From an uncultured Polynucleobacter sp. (lineage in GTDB: Bacteria > Pseudomonadota > Gammaproteobacteria > Burkholderiales > Burkholderiaceae), in the NCBI GenBank assembly GCA_937996825.1, contig CALKUJ010000074.1:1-13353 (forward strand): a DNA stretch of 13,353 bases, in the 5' to 3' direction. The notes under the pieces are model-generated. The model made no database searches. It was not told where the DNA came from and saw nothing but the letters and a program-made list of their open reading frames with translations. Within the stretch, counting starts at the first letter, position 1. Each line of letters opens with the position of its first letter. This document shows, piece after piece, positions 1-6,664 of this stretch. The translations under genes and the position numbers were made by a program.

Positions 1-453
1 CAGATTTCTAGCCTCAGTAGCTACCAAGTCTGCGAGTTCCAAATCTTTATAGATTCCAAGATAGCGCTTTACCTTGTTAACCTGAATCTCAACACACCAG
101 TGTTTTACCTGTTTATGCCAACGAACACCTTTACAACCAGAGGTGTTATTTGATTGTGCAGGCTTGTTATAAGCATTTTGAGATGCTGTTGCTTCACGCA
201 GGTTTTCAATGTTGTTATTTAAACGGTTTCCGTCTGCATGGTCAATGTAATCAGGTAAGTAACCGTAGTGCATTAAAAACACAATACGATGCATCTTATG
301 CAATACGCCATCAATACGAATGACGCTGTAACCATGCTGATTAACGCAACCAGCTTCTGATCCCACAGAAATCTGCTTGGCAGGTTTAACCTTCCAAAAC
401 AAACTGCCATCGCAGTAGTCAAACAGTTCTAAAACACGATTTTGCGTAATCAT
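1..453 (-). CDS. HNH homing-type endonuclease with AP2 DNA-binding domain (C-terminus cut by window edge)
   Basis: I translated this by hand: 151 codons are open from an ATG at 453 to base 1, with no stop, so the C-terminus lies outside the window. Residues 55-56 (HR) and about 71-88 (DHADGNRLNNNIENLREA) give the H-N-N pattern of the HNH nuclease fold, in which the histidine and asparagines bind a divalent metal and cut DNA. Residues about 103-151 (SGCKGVRW, then WCVEI and KRYLGIY) look like an AP2 DNA-binding domain. HNH-AP2 pairing is typical of free-standing phage homing endonucleases, which nick a related phage lacking the gene so that the gene is copied by repair. The start overlaps the fibre stop by four bases (ATGA), which suggests translational coupling. 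Family call is strong; target site and activity are unknown. Confidence 0.88.
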   Translation of the reverse strand, partial: MITQNRVLELFDYCDGSLFWKVKPAKQISVGSEAGCVNQHGYSVIRIDGVLHKMHRIVFLMHYGYLPDYIDHADGNRLNNNIENLREATASQNAYNKPAQSNNTSGCKGVRWHKQVKHWCVEIQVNKVKRYLGIYKDLELADLVATEARNL

Positions 454-1580
454 GGATGACTAGCCTTATAAGCATCAAATTCTGACTTCAAAGCCTGAAT
501 TGCAGAAACAAGATATGGCACAAGATTTTGTTGAATCCCTTTCACGGGCTCTCCATTTGTCAAATCCTTCAACTCATCGCTAATGTTGGCATCTTCAATA
601 ATCTGGTCTGGCAATACCATTTCATATTCTTGCGCAATAAATCCAGCGGTATGCTGCTTACTGATTTTGTAATCAAACTCAACAGGGCGCAATGCCATTA
701 CAACATCAAGACCATTTAAGATGGTTTCAACTTTTTCTTTAATGCGAGCATCAGAAGTAGTTGACCAAGAGGCTGAGTTATTAAGTTGATACCAGCCACC
801 TCCATTTGCCCATCGACCAGCAATGTTTCCATCTCCATCGCTCAAAACAACATTATTTGAAGCTGTGCGAATATCTAAGCCGCCTTGGTTGCCGTTGTAG
901 GAGCCAAGAATTACATTCTTACCGCCAGACGTTACTTGCGTGCCAGCACCATTGCCTACAAATGTGTTCAATGTGCCTGTTGTGGCGTTGACACCAGCTT
1001 GATAGCCAAGGTATGTGTTGTAGTTTCCAGTGGTTGTGTAACCAGCTTGGTAGCCTAAAAACACACCTTGAGTACCAACGGTATTCGTATACCCCGCCTG
1101 ATAACCCACAGCAGTGTTGTTTGAGGCTGTGGTGTTGGCTTGGAGGGCGTCTTTACCGTAAGCTGTGTTGGATGATCCTGTGGTGTTGTAGCCCATAGCG
1201 TTGTAACCATACGCTTGGTTGTCGTTACCAGTTGTGTTGCTGCTCAAAGCGCCATAGCCAAAAGCACCGTTTCTGGCTCCAGTTGTGTTTACGCCAAGTG
1301 CAGTGCCACCACCAACAGCAGTGTTGGTTGCTACGGAGCCAGCGCCTTTGCCTACTGTGAGGCCTTGAACAGTGGTTGTGCCTGTAAGTGTTGCAGTACC
1401 AGCAACAGCCAATGTCTTACCAGAGCCAACATTCAAGCCAACAGATGTACCTGTACCGTCAGCCTTGAAGATCGCATCAATGGTGTCAAGATCGGTATTA
1501 ATCTTTGTACCCCATGTGTCTGTTGACGCACCGACCTCTGGTTTGGTTAACGAAATATTGGTTGTAGTGGTATCTGCCAT
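450..1580 (-). CDS. Tail fibre/spike with YadA-head-like repeats and C-terminal S74 intramolecular chaperone
   Basis: This 376-residue protein has three parts. Residues 1-40 contain TNISLTKPEVGASTDTWGTK, a virion-attachment-type N-terminus I recognise from many aquatic phage fibres. Residues 86-230 hold about eight units of roughly 17 residues, N-x-A-[VFY]-G-Y-x-A-x3-NTTG, resembling the left-handed beta-roll of trimeric YadA-like heads. Residues 276-376 are a chaperone of endosialidase (peptidase S74): SDARIK starts at Ser276 with Lys281 five residues on, the spacing of the known Ser-Lys cleavage dyad, followed by ALRPVEFDY and GFIAQE. In the family this domain trimerises the fibre and then cuts itself off just before the serine, so mature fibre would end near residue 275. 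ATG at 1580 is preceded by GAGGA, which overlaps the previous stop. It probably acts in host recognition; the receptor cannot be inferred. Confidence 0.9.
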   Translation of the reverse strand: MADTTTTNISLTKPEVGASTDTWGTKINTDLDTIDAIFKADGTGTSVGLNVGSGKTLAVAGTATLTGTTTVQGLTVGKGAGSVATNTAVGGGTALGVNTTGARNGAFGYGALSSNTTGNDNQAYGYNAMGYNTTGSSNTAYGKDALQANTTASNNTAVGYQAGYTNTVGTQGVFLGYQAGYTTTGNYNTYLGYQAGVNATTGTLNTFVGNGAGTQVTSGGKNVILGSYNGNQGGLDIRTASNNVVLSDGDGNIAGRWANGGGWYQLNNSASWSTTSDARIKEKVETILNGLDVVMALRPVEFDYKISKQHTAGFIAQEYEMVLPDQIIEDANISDELKDLTNGEPVKGIQQNLVPYLVSAIQALKSEFDAYKASHP

Positions 1581-1590
1581 TTTTAAGTCC

Positions 1591-2355
1591 TCATGCGGCT
1601 ACTTGCCACGTTTCAGTGTTTACAGAGATTGGAACCCAAGTCTCTGGTGTGTCATCAATGCTTGACCAAGACTCTGACGTATCAGAAGCAGTCACCCAAG
1701 TGTTTGACGTATCAGGAATGTCCGTCCACGTCTCATTTATATCGCTCTCATTTTCCCACTTTTTACGTGCTGTGACTGACATCACAGAATCACACGAAAT
1801 TGTCAAGCCTTGAGTTTGGACGCGAATACCGTCAATAATGACTGAACTGGTGGCAACAATTGATACTGGCTGATTCACAATCACTTGTGAGCCAATAGTC
1901 ATCAAAGCATCATCAAAGACGTTCATCTCTGCCAAGGCAACACGAACACCATTGACGGTGACGGCACTCAAGTCAGTAGATGTGAACGCTCCAATAGCGT
2001 AACGCAGACCAGAGACAGAGACTGAGCTTGTAGATGCAGCAGTTGCAGAGCCTATTGCAAGACGTTCACCAACAACTGAAACAGCACTAGAAGATGAAAT
2101 ATCGGCAGCACTAACTGCAATTCGTTCACCAGCGACAGAAACAGTACTTGATGCTGCAACTGTGAATGATGCGTCAGGCTTAACTACGTTGGCAACAACA
2201 GCAACAGAACTAGCACTAGAAACAGAAAACGCGCCTTCACAGACGCGAATTGCTGCTGTAGATACTGTTGATGTATCTACGATTGCTACGGCTCCAAGGC
2301 TTACTCCACGGGAGTAATTGCCCCCGCCGTAATAGCCAGAGCCGTAAGCTGCCAT
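1591..2355 (-). CDS. Repeat-built phage structural protein of unknown function (20-residue and 10-residue repeats)
   Basis: I do not recognise a named family. The 254 residues begin with a Gly/Tyr-rich leader (AAYGSGYYGGG, residues 2-12). Residues about 30-198 form about eight units with a period of 20: Ser at 50, 70, 90, 110, 130, 170 and 190, Gly at 76, 96, 116, 136 and 176, and Arg at 78, 98, 118, 138 and 178, around the motif S-x-V-[ST]-V-x-G-x-R-h-A. This regular alternating hydrophobic pattern suggests a beta-solenoid or beta-prism shaft. From residue 200 the pattern changes to tryptophan every ten residues (W200, 210, 220, 230, 240, 250) with D-T-x-E-T between. There is no transmembrane segment or signal peptide. 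Lying between a tail protein and the S74 fibre, with 2- and 10-base gaps, it is probably a tail fibre, fibre connector or virion decoration protein. Confidence 0.75.
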   Translation of the reverse strand: MAAYGSGYYGGGNYSRGVSLGAVAIVDTSTVSTAAIRVCEGAFSVSSASSVAVVANVVKPDASFTVAASSTVSVAGERIAVSAADISSSSAVSVVGERLAIGSATAASTSSVSVSGLRYAIGAFTSTDLSAVTVNGVRVALAEMNVFDDALMTIGSQVIVNQPVSIVATSSVIIDGIRVQTQGLTISCDSVMSVTARKKWENESDINETWTDIPDTSNTWVTASDTSESWSSIDDTPETWVPISVNTETWQVAA

Positions 2356-2357
2356 GA

Positions 2358-2756
2358 TTAGGTCAGAGTAACTGTCAGGCTAGAAGCAGGGATACGGAAC
2401 ACATCGCCATCATTGATAGTGCGCGATGTAGTCAATGGTGCCCATGCCAGCATATTGCCACCAGTAGAAGCATCAAAGATTGCAGCATGAGTGATTGTTC
2501 CCCAGTTGCCGCCAGAAGCAGCAGCAAACTCGATTGCAGCAGAGTTTGTAGCAGTCGTTGGAGAAGTACCAGAGACGCTGATGGTTCCAGTTACTTTGCG
2601 AGCGTAAGCACTGCCAGATACTTCAGTACCGCCACCCGTATCTGATGGTGCAGCAGTAAACAAACCAACATACCAAGCCGTAGGACGTGTTGCTGCATTG
2701 GTGGTTAACAACCAATTGAGAACTAGGTTCTCTGTGTAATCGCTAAAAGATGACAT
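2358..2756 (-). CDS. Small tail-fibre-associated structural protein
   Basis: This 132-residue protein starts with an amphipathic helix (SDYTENLVLNWLL) and continues as beta-rich sequence with WYVGLFTAAPSDTGGGTEV (about residues 28-46), SAYARK and ITHAAIFD. The pattern W-Y-V-G-L-F-T-A-x-P followed by G-x-E-V-x-G-x-x-Y-A-R is one I know from many phage proteins annotated as tail-fibre or gp80-like structural proteins; their exact role is not established. AAGGA lies seven bases before the ATG and overlaps the end of the adaptor gene. It sits between the adaptor and the repeat protein, inside the tail block, which supports a virion role. Virion component is likely; the precise position in the particle is not known. 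Confidence 0.7.
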   Translation of the reverse strand: MSSFSDYTENLVLNWLLTTNAATRPTAWYVGLFTAAPSDTGGGTEVSGSAYARKVTGTISVSGTSPTTATNSAAIEFAAASGGNWGTITHAAIFDASTGGNMLAWAPLTTSRTINDGDVFRIPASSLTVTLT

Positions 2757-2766
2757 CTCTTATTCC

Positions 2767-3387
2767 TTATCCAAAAGTTTTTGCTCTAGCAATCAAAGCG
2801 CCACCTGACGTTGCGCCACGATCATCAGCAACTTGCAAATCTTCCATTGCTGACGTATACATCGTTGCCCACACTGTGATTCTCGCATCATCCTTTAGAT
2901 ATGGCGCAGCCTGAAGCAAAGCACCATACAAATAGACATCAGGAGCAGCAGTCAACAGCCAATTGGTGGTCACTGAATCTGATAACTTCGTCAACTTTGC
3001 GTAGTATGTCAGCTCGGTGTCATACGATGAATCTGGAACTGGCACAGTACGAATCTGACCGCCCACGATAGAGAAATATCTAGGCTTTCCAGATGATGGA
3101 TATTGGGATTGAAGATTGTCCAAAGAGTCAATCGTCTCAAACTGCAATGGAGTCACTGGATTCGTTTGCAGCTTGAGTGATTTGACTTCTAGAAAATCTG
3201 CTGGCACAGCACCATACTCAGTATCAATCGTTGCAGTTGCACGAGACATCATCTGACGAGTACGCAACTTACGCTCAACTTGAGCTTCAGCCAACGAAAT
3301 AAAGTCAGGAATAGTCGTCGTCAAATCAGATCGGTTCAACCAATCTGCAACTGAAGCCTTCAACTCTGAGTATGTAGAGAGTGCCAT
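2767..3387 (-). CDS. Head-tail adaptor (connector) protein, phiSU10-adaptor-like
   Basis: This 206-residue protein is largely helical at its ends, with a beta-rich middle. The N-terminus (TYSELKASVADWLNRSDL, then PDFISLAEAQVERKLRTRQM, about residues 5-46) is the signature of the podoviral adaptor family typified by phiSU10: a short helix, a small-residue segment with WLNR, and a long helix containing AQVERKLR. Later come VPADFLEVKSL, YYAKLTKLS and a C-terminal helix with YLYGALLQAAPYLKDD. Family members form a dodecameric ring below the portal that closes the filled head and holds the tail nozzle. The ATG overlaps the glycosyltransferase stop by one base (TAATG), so the two are probably translated together. 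Confidence 0.82.
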   Translation of the reverse strand: MALSTYSELKASVADWLNRSDLTTTIPDFISLAEAQVERKLRTRQMMSRATATIDTEYGAVPADFLEVKSLKLQTNPVTPLQFETIDSLDNLQSQYPSSGKPRYFSIVGGQIRTVPVPDSSYDTELTYYAKLTKLSDSVTTNWLLTAAPDVYLYGALLQAAPYLKDDARITVWATMYTSAMEDLQVADDRGATSGGALIARAKTFG

Positions 3388-4046
3388 TAGGATGCCTTTT
3401 GTGCTTTCTCCAAGTCACGCATCACCCAAGTGTGATCGTGCCTGAATTCAAATGTCCCAATGTGTCCGATTTCCTTCGACACATCGTGGTCAATGTAGAT
3501 TTTAAAGCCTTCAGCCTGTGCTTTTCGGCAGAAGAAAATATCCTCACCGATATAGCCACGCTTATCTGTACGCCAAGGAGTCTCAAACCAAGGCTCTGAC
3601 AGCTTTTCAAATACCTTGCGTGAAATCAGCATGACGCCCATGCCAATGGACTCGACTTCTTCAAGGCCAGTTGAATCAGGCATTGAGTAAACGAGTTGAC
3701 CATCTAATCCACGAGCTGTTGGTCCTGTTGGCATACGACGACGAGCGCAATTGGTTGCCACGATGTCTTTGTCATGCGCCAGCAAACGACCAACCATGTC
3801 TTGAGGGAATGTCATGTCTGAATCAATAAACAACACATGAGTGCAGTTCTCACGCATAGCCTCAAGGCATAAGTCAGCACGTTGATTCTGAATCAGCGTT
3901 CCCTGATTGATCTTTAAGCAGATTGCATCAGGCGTATTTAGTGTGTGATACGCCACCATATTGACCAAACAAAATGTGAAATTTGAATGGACCATATCTC
4001 TCGCTGGCGTGCATACGGCAATGTAGTTAACGGTTTCTTGTGTCAT
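3387..4046 (-). CDS. GT-A fold glycosyltransferase (GT2-like), copy 1
   Basis: This 219-residue protein resembles small phage-encoded GT-A glycosyltransferases. The start (VNYIAVCTPARDMVH) is the first beta strand and nucleotide-binding loop. The metal-binding DxD is D75-S-D77 in VLFIDSDMTFP. Residues 167-169 (GED) in GYIGEDIFFCRKA match the acceptor-side acidic motif, and H195 in EIGHIG matches the late histidine that often completes metal binding. There is no membrane segment, so it should be cytosolic. It would move a sugar from a nucleotide-sugar donor to an acceptor I cannot identify; virion protein or host surface glycan are possible. It lies within the structural block between a small unknown protein and the adaptor. 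AAGGA is about eleven bases before the ATG. The fold call is firm, substrate unknown. Confidence 0.82.
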   Translation of the reverse strand: MTQETVNYIAVCTPARDMVHSNFTFCLVNMVAYHTLNTPDAICLKINQGTLIQNQRADLCLEAMRENCTHVLFIDSDMTFPQDMVGRLLAHDKDIVATNCARRRMPTGPTARGLDGQLVYSMPDSTGLEEVESIGMGVMLISRKVFEKLSEPWFETPWRTDKRGYIGEDIFFCRKAQAEGFKIYIDHDVSKEIGHIGTFEFRHDHTWVMRDLEKAQKAS

Positions 4047-4049
4047 TTT

Positions 4050-4364
4050 TTATACTTGTCCTTCTTTCACGCGAAAGAATCTGTTGTCTGGGTTGTTGAG
4101 CCATTTCTTCATATAAGCCTCATCATCCAATTTGCCTTGAGCCTTCAACTCGTAGTAAATAGACAATGGGATACGAGCAACGTGATGGAATTCACCCTTC
4201 CAGCCGTTGTTTTCGGACTGTGCTAAGTCCATCTTATTCATCTCAATGATGGGCTTAACGTCTTGAATTGTCTCAATCGTTGCCTCATCCTTCTCTGCAT
4301 CGTAATGCCAGACCTTCTTCAAGCCTGTGTATTCGTCATAGTCAAAGAGTCGTGATTCGTTCAT
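4050..4364 (-). CDS. Small phage protein of unknown function between capsid and adaptor genes
   Basis: This 104-residue acidic, soluble protein begins NESRLFDYDEYTGLKKVWHYD, continues with ETIQDVKPIIEMNKMDLAQ and ends near FFRVKEGQV. I recall proteins with this start (LFDYDxxTG, HYD, TxQDVxPI) in the structural blocks of other podovirus-like phages, where they are conserved but have no assigned function. The position just after the capsid gene suggests a minor head or completion protein; this is inference. The ATG at 4364 lies two bases beyond the U-tract of an intrinsic terminator, and no Shine-Dalgarno sequence lies at normal distance. The nearest purine-rich match (AAGGA) is before the hairpin, about 35 bases away. 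Family resemblance of the N-terminus supports this start despite that. Confidence 0.75.
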   Translation of the reverse strand: MNESRLFDYDEYTGLKKVWHYDAEKDEATIETIQDVKPIIEMNKMDLAQSENNGWKGEFHHVARIPLSIYYELKAQGKLDDEAYMKKWLNNPDNRFFRVKEGQV

Positions 4365-4366
4365 AT

Positions 4367-4397
4367 AAAAAAAAGGGGCGAGTTGCCCCGCCCCTTT
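4367..4397 (-). terminator. Intrinsic (rho-independent) terminator after the capsid gene
   Basis: In the minus-strand transcript AAAGGGGCG (4397 to 4389) pairs perfectly with CGCCCCUUU (4380 to 4372) around an eight-base loop. The eight U residues read from 4374 to 4367 begin inside the stem and run past it. It starts 11 bases after the capsid stop codon. It probably ends most transcripts after the capsid gene, leaving partial read-through for the small protein, glycosyltransferase, adaptor and fibres. On the plus strand no gene reads into it. Confidence 0.88.
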
Positions 4398-4408
4398 CCT
4401 TGGTTTGA

Positions 4409-5371
4409 TTAAGAAGTAATCAAGTCAGCAGCCAAGCCCATTGCGTTCTCAGCCAACACTTTGTGGCCCCACTCAACGATCAGCATACGCTTCTCAGCGT
4501 CACCAGTCTTGGCGAGTTCAACTTGTTGGTAAGGACGCAGAGTCGTCACTTTAGCCATTTCAGGGTCGATCACCCATGCGTCACGCTCACGTTGGAAGCG
4601 GTTAGCCACAACTTGGATGTTGCCGAAGTCAGACACATAGATGTCAACTGCGCCAACCAAAGTTGCTGGCTTTGCGCCACCATCAATGTTGAAACGTGAA
4701 GAAGCGATACCAGAGAAGCCAGACACGCGCTGTTTGTTAACAGGACCAGTCATCAACATCTTTGGTGTACCACCAGCAGCCCAAACTTGTTGAATCACGT
4801 TCTTCAAGATGGTTTCGGTGAAGGTACGGACGTTACCGTCAGTACGTGCGCTATTAGGCAAAGTGGTGTACGAAGGGTTCGCACCGTTCGTTTGCATATC
4901 CACGTTGGTCTTCACGAAAGCGCCCAAAGAGGCAGTGCCACGAGCAGTGGTTGTGTTGCCAGCAGCAGCCACAGCACCGTTCAACAATGTGTACTCTTGG
5001 TCACGCTTCAACTCAGCGCCGCGCTTGGCGATTTGGTAAGCCAATTCAGACTTACGACCAGCCTTGTTCACTGTTTCTTCAGTAGCAGACAAGACGATAG
5101 TCTTACGGCTGATCTGAGCGTAGTTTTGCATACGCACAGTGGCGGTCACAGCGTCAAACGAAGTGACATCATCACCTTCCAACTGCTTGTTAGCAGCGGC
5201 AGCAGCCAATGCATCAGTTTGCCACTCGTACAAAGAGTTGCTCACGGACTCACGACCGATGTTGCTCATGTAAGGAGTGTCTTCGGGAGAGATGTTTGTG
5301 ATGACGTTTGACAGGTCTTCACGGATGCCTTTGGCATCAAAGGTGGTAAAGGTGTTAGCTACGATAGTCAT
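4409..5371 (-). CDS. Major capsid protein, HK97-fold, SU10 major-head-protein/DUF5309 type
   Basis: This 320-residue protein matches what I know of the SU10 major head protein family. The N-terminus (VANTFTTFDAKGIREDLSNV, then ISPEDTPYMSNIGRESV) is the family signature, followed by YEWQTDALAAA, then the NYAQISRKTIVLSATEE segment and the helix RGAELKRDQEYTLLNG that corresponds to the HK97 spine helix. The C-terminal part (IYVSDFGNIQVVANRFQRERDAW is split by coordinates 245-267; later DAEKRMLIVEW) forms the A-domain end. It assembles the icosahedral head with the scaffold encoded just upstream. GAGG precedes the ATG by seven bases and is part of the scaffold stop (TGAGG). A strong terminator follows, as expected for the most abundant virion protein. 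No protease gene is present, so N-terminal processing is not suggested. Confidence 0.9.
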   Translation of the reverse strand: MTIVANTFTTFDAKGIREDLSNVITNISPEDTPYMSNIGRESVSNSLYEWQTDALAAAAANKQLEGDDVTSFDAVTATVRMQNYAQISRKTIVLSATEETVNKAGRKSELAYQIAKRGAELKRDQEYTLLNGAVAAAGNTTTARGTASLGAFVKTNVDMQTNGANPSYTTLPNSARTDGNVRTFTETILKNVIQQVWAAGGTPKMLMTGPVNKQRVSGFSGIASSRFNIDGGAKPATLVGAVDIYVSDFGNIQVVANRFQRERDAWVIDPEMAKVTTLRPYQQVELAKTGDAEKRMLIVEWGHKVLAENAMGLAADLITS

Positions 5372-5380
5372 TTAAGTGCC

Positions 5381-6388
5381 TCATTTCAAAAGAAGTTCAA
5401 TTGCTCTAGCCGCATCATCGACACGACCAGTTTTTGCAAGACGCTGTTTTGCGCGAGTACCTTCAGTTGTTGGAGAGACCCGACCTGCTGCACTAGGCTT
5501 TACAGGTCGTGGACCGTTGTTGACTACGGGTTTGATGTCCTTACGCTTAGACACCATCTGGTCATACAACGCTGCTTTACGCAACGTGATGACAGCCCTG
5601 TGGTCAAAAACATTCTTGAGTTCATCTTCTGAGTAGCCGATCTTTTGACCAAACTCGATCAGCATTTGCTTTTCAGCTTTTGCTTTCTTCGGGTCTTTCC
5701 ACTCAGGCACAGCCTTGATGAGTTCTTCACTTTCTTTCGCAAGTGTTGCCTTCATCTCATCTGCACGTTGTTGCGCCGTCAATTGAGAAAGACGCTGCTG
5801 TTCGGATTGAATAGCCGCTTGTCTCTCTTGCTTGTCACGCACTAACTCTCGCTGGCGTACCCATTCAATGGGGTCTTCTGCGTAAAGACGGTCCCAATCA
5901 ATAGGCTGCTCACCAGCCGACTCAAGTTGCTGTTGCAACGCTCCCAACAATTGAGCGTACTGTTCACGCTCGGCACGAATAGCAGCAGATTCAGCTTCCA
6001 GCTCTTTACGAGCTTCAGCCACTTGCTGTGTCTTTCGTGTGTAGTCTTGGGTTCTGCTGTATCCGTTTTGGAGTTCGTTCAACGTCACTTCGACTTCTTT
6101 TCCGTCAACTTTGACGGTGAAGACTTGTGGTTGTTCTTCTTCCTCGGATTCATCAGATTCTTCTGACTGTTCATCTATCGTTTCATCACTAGACTCGTCG
6201 TCTTGCACGTCTAGTTCTTCATCAACAGATGCCGCGTCATCCTCATCGGATGACAACTGCGCCTCATCTACTTCTTCGGCTTGTCCCTCATCGGGGCCGA
6301 GTAATTGAGAGAGTGCATTGGACGCTTCGTCCACTGACATAGGACCTGCGGGGATGCTCCCTGTGGGGTTGGCTGTTCCGTCTGACAT
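5381..6388 (-). CDS. Capsid scaffolding protein
   Basis: This 335-residue protein has a low-complexity acidic N-terminal region (residues about 33-86, almost only D, E, S, Q), then the scaffold-type motif at 90-127 with FTVKVDGKEVEVTLNELQNG and YSRTQDYTRKT, then long charged helices (about 120-155 and 175-225) with coiled-coil character, and a basic proline-containing C-terminus (about 281-323). I know the VKVDGxEVEVTLxEL-xNGYSRxxDYTRKT motif from proteins annotated as phage scaffold or head-assembly proteins. Its place immediately before the capsid gene supports this. It would act inside the procapsid to guide shell size and leave before or during packaging; the basic C-terminus probably binds coat protein. 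AAGGA is eight bases before the ATG. Confidence 0.83.
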   Translation of the reverse strand: MSDGTANPTGSIPAGPMSVDEASNALSQLLGPDEGQAEEVDEAQLSSDEDDAASVDEELDVQDDESSDETIDEQSEESDESEEEEQPQVFTVKVDGKEVEVTLNELQNGYSRTQDYTRKTQQVAEARKELEAESAAIRAEREQYAQLLGALQQQLESAGEQPIDWDRLYAEDPIEWVRQRELVRDKQERQAAIQSEQQRLSQLTAQQRADEMKATLAKESEELIKAVPEWKDPKKAKAEKQMLIEFGQKIGYSEDELKNVFDHRAVITLRKAALYDQMVSKRKDIKPVVNNGPRPVKPSAAGRVSPTTEGTRAKQRLAKTGRVDDAARAIELLLK

Positions 6389-6400
6389 TTCCTAATTCCT

Positions 6401-6664
6401 TTAAACCAATGATTTCTGAGCGCGTTCGATCTGACGCTGTGCAACCTTGCCGTTATCAATCATCTTGCTGATTTGGAAACGGAATTGCTCAACAGCTTGA
6501 ACCATATGCCACGCGCTCTCTCTTTTCACGGTGTCCTCTGGTTTCGTACTTTTCCAAGACCAGACGGCATCGTTCTCCATTTGCAGCAGAGCTGCTGAGA
6601 AGGCTTCGTCCTGTATCAGACTCTCGGCCTTCTTTCCTTTTTTTACGGCTTCTTCATTGCTCAT
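6401..6664 (-). CDS. Small helical phage protein of unknown function between portal and scaffold genes
   Basis: This 87-residue, mostly helical protein contains SLIQDEAFSAALLQMENDAVW, split around residues 15-35, then STKPEDTVKRESAW and VEQFRFQISKMIDNGKVAQ. The pattern (two helices, a W-K-S-T-K-P-x-D-T-x-x-R-E linker, a helix ending in x-x-NGK) is one I have seen in small conserved proteins next to portal genes in other phages, without an assigned function. Its ATG directly follows the portal stop (TAAATG) and AAGGA lies nine bases before it. A portal- or scaffold-associated head protein is plausible but unproven. Confidence 0.75.
   Translation of the reverse strand: MSNEEAVKKGKKAESLIQDEAFSAALLQMENDAVWSWKSTKPEDTVKRESAWHMVQAVEQFRFQISKMIDNGKVAQRQIERAQKSLV

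Noticed and set aside
1600..2270. Regularly spaced DNA repeats suggesting a CRISPR array
   Set aside because: The 60-base period is in frame and codes for the 20-residue protein repeat; units are diverged throughout with no constant repeat and variable spacer.
4787..5311. A 174-residue plus-strand open frame opposite the capsid gene
   Set aside because: It is the shadow of a well-conserved capsid gene, with Ser/Val-rich sequence typical of antisense reading, and no ribosome site was needed to explain it.
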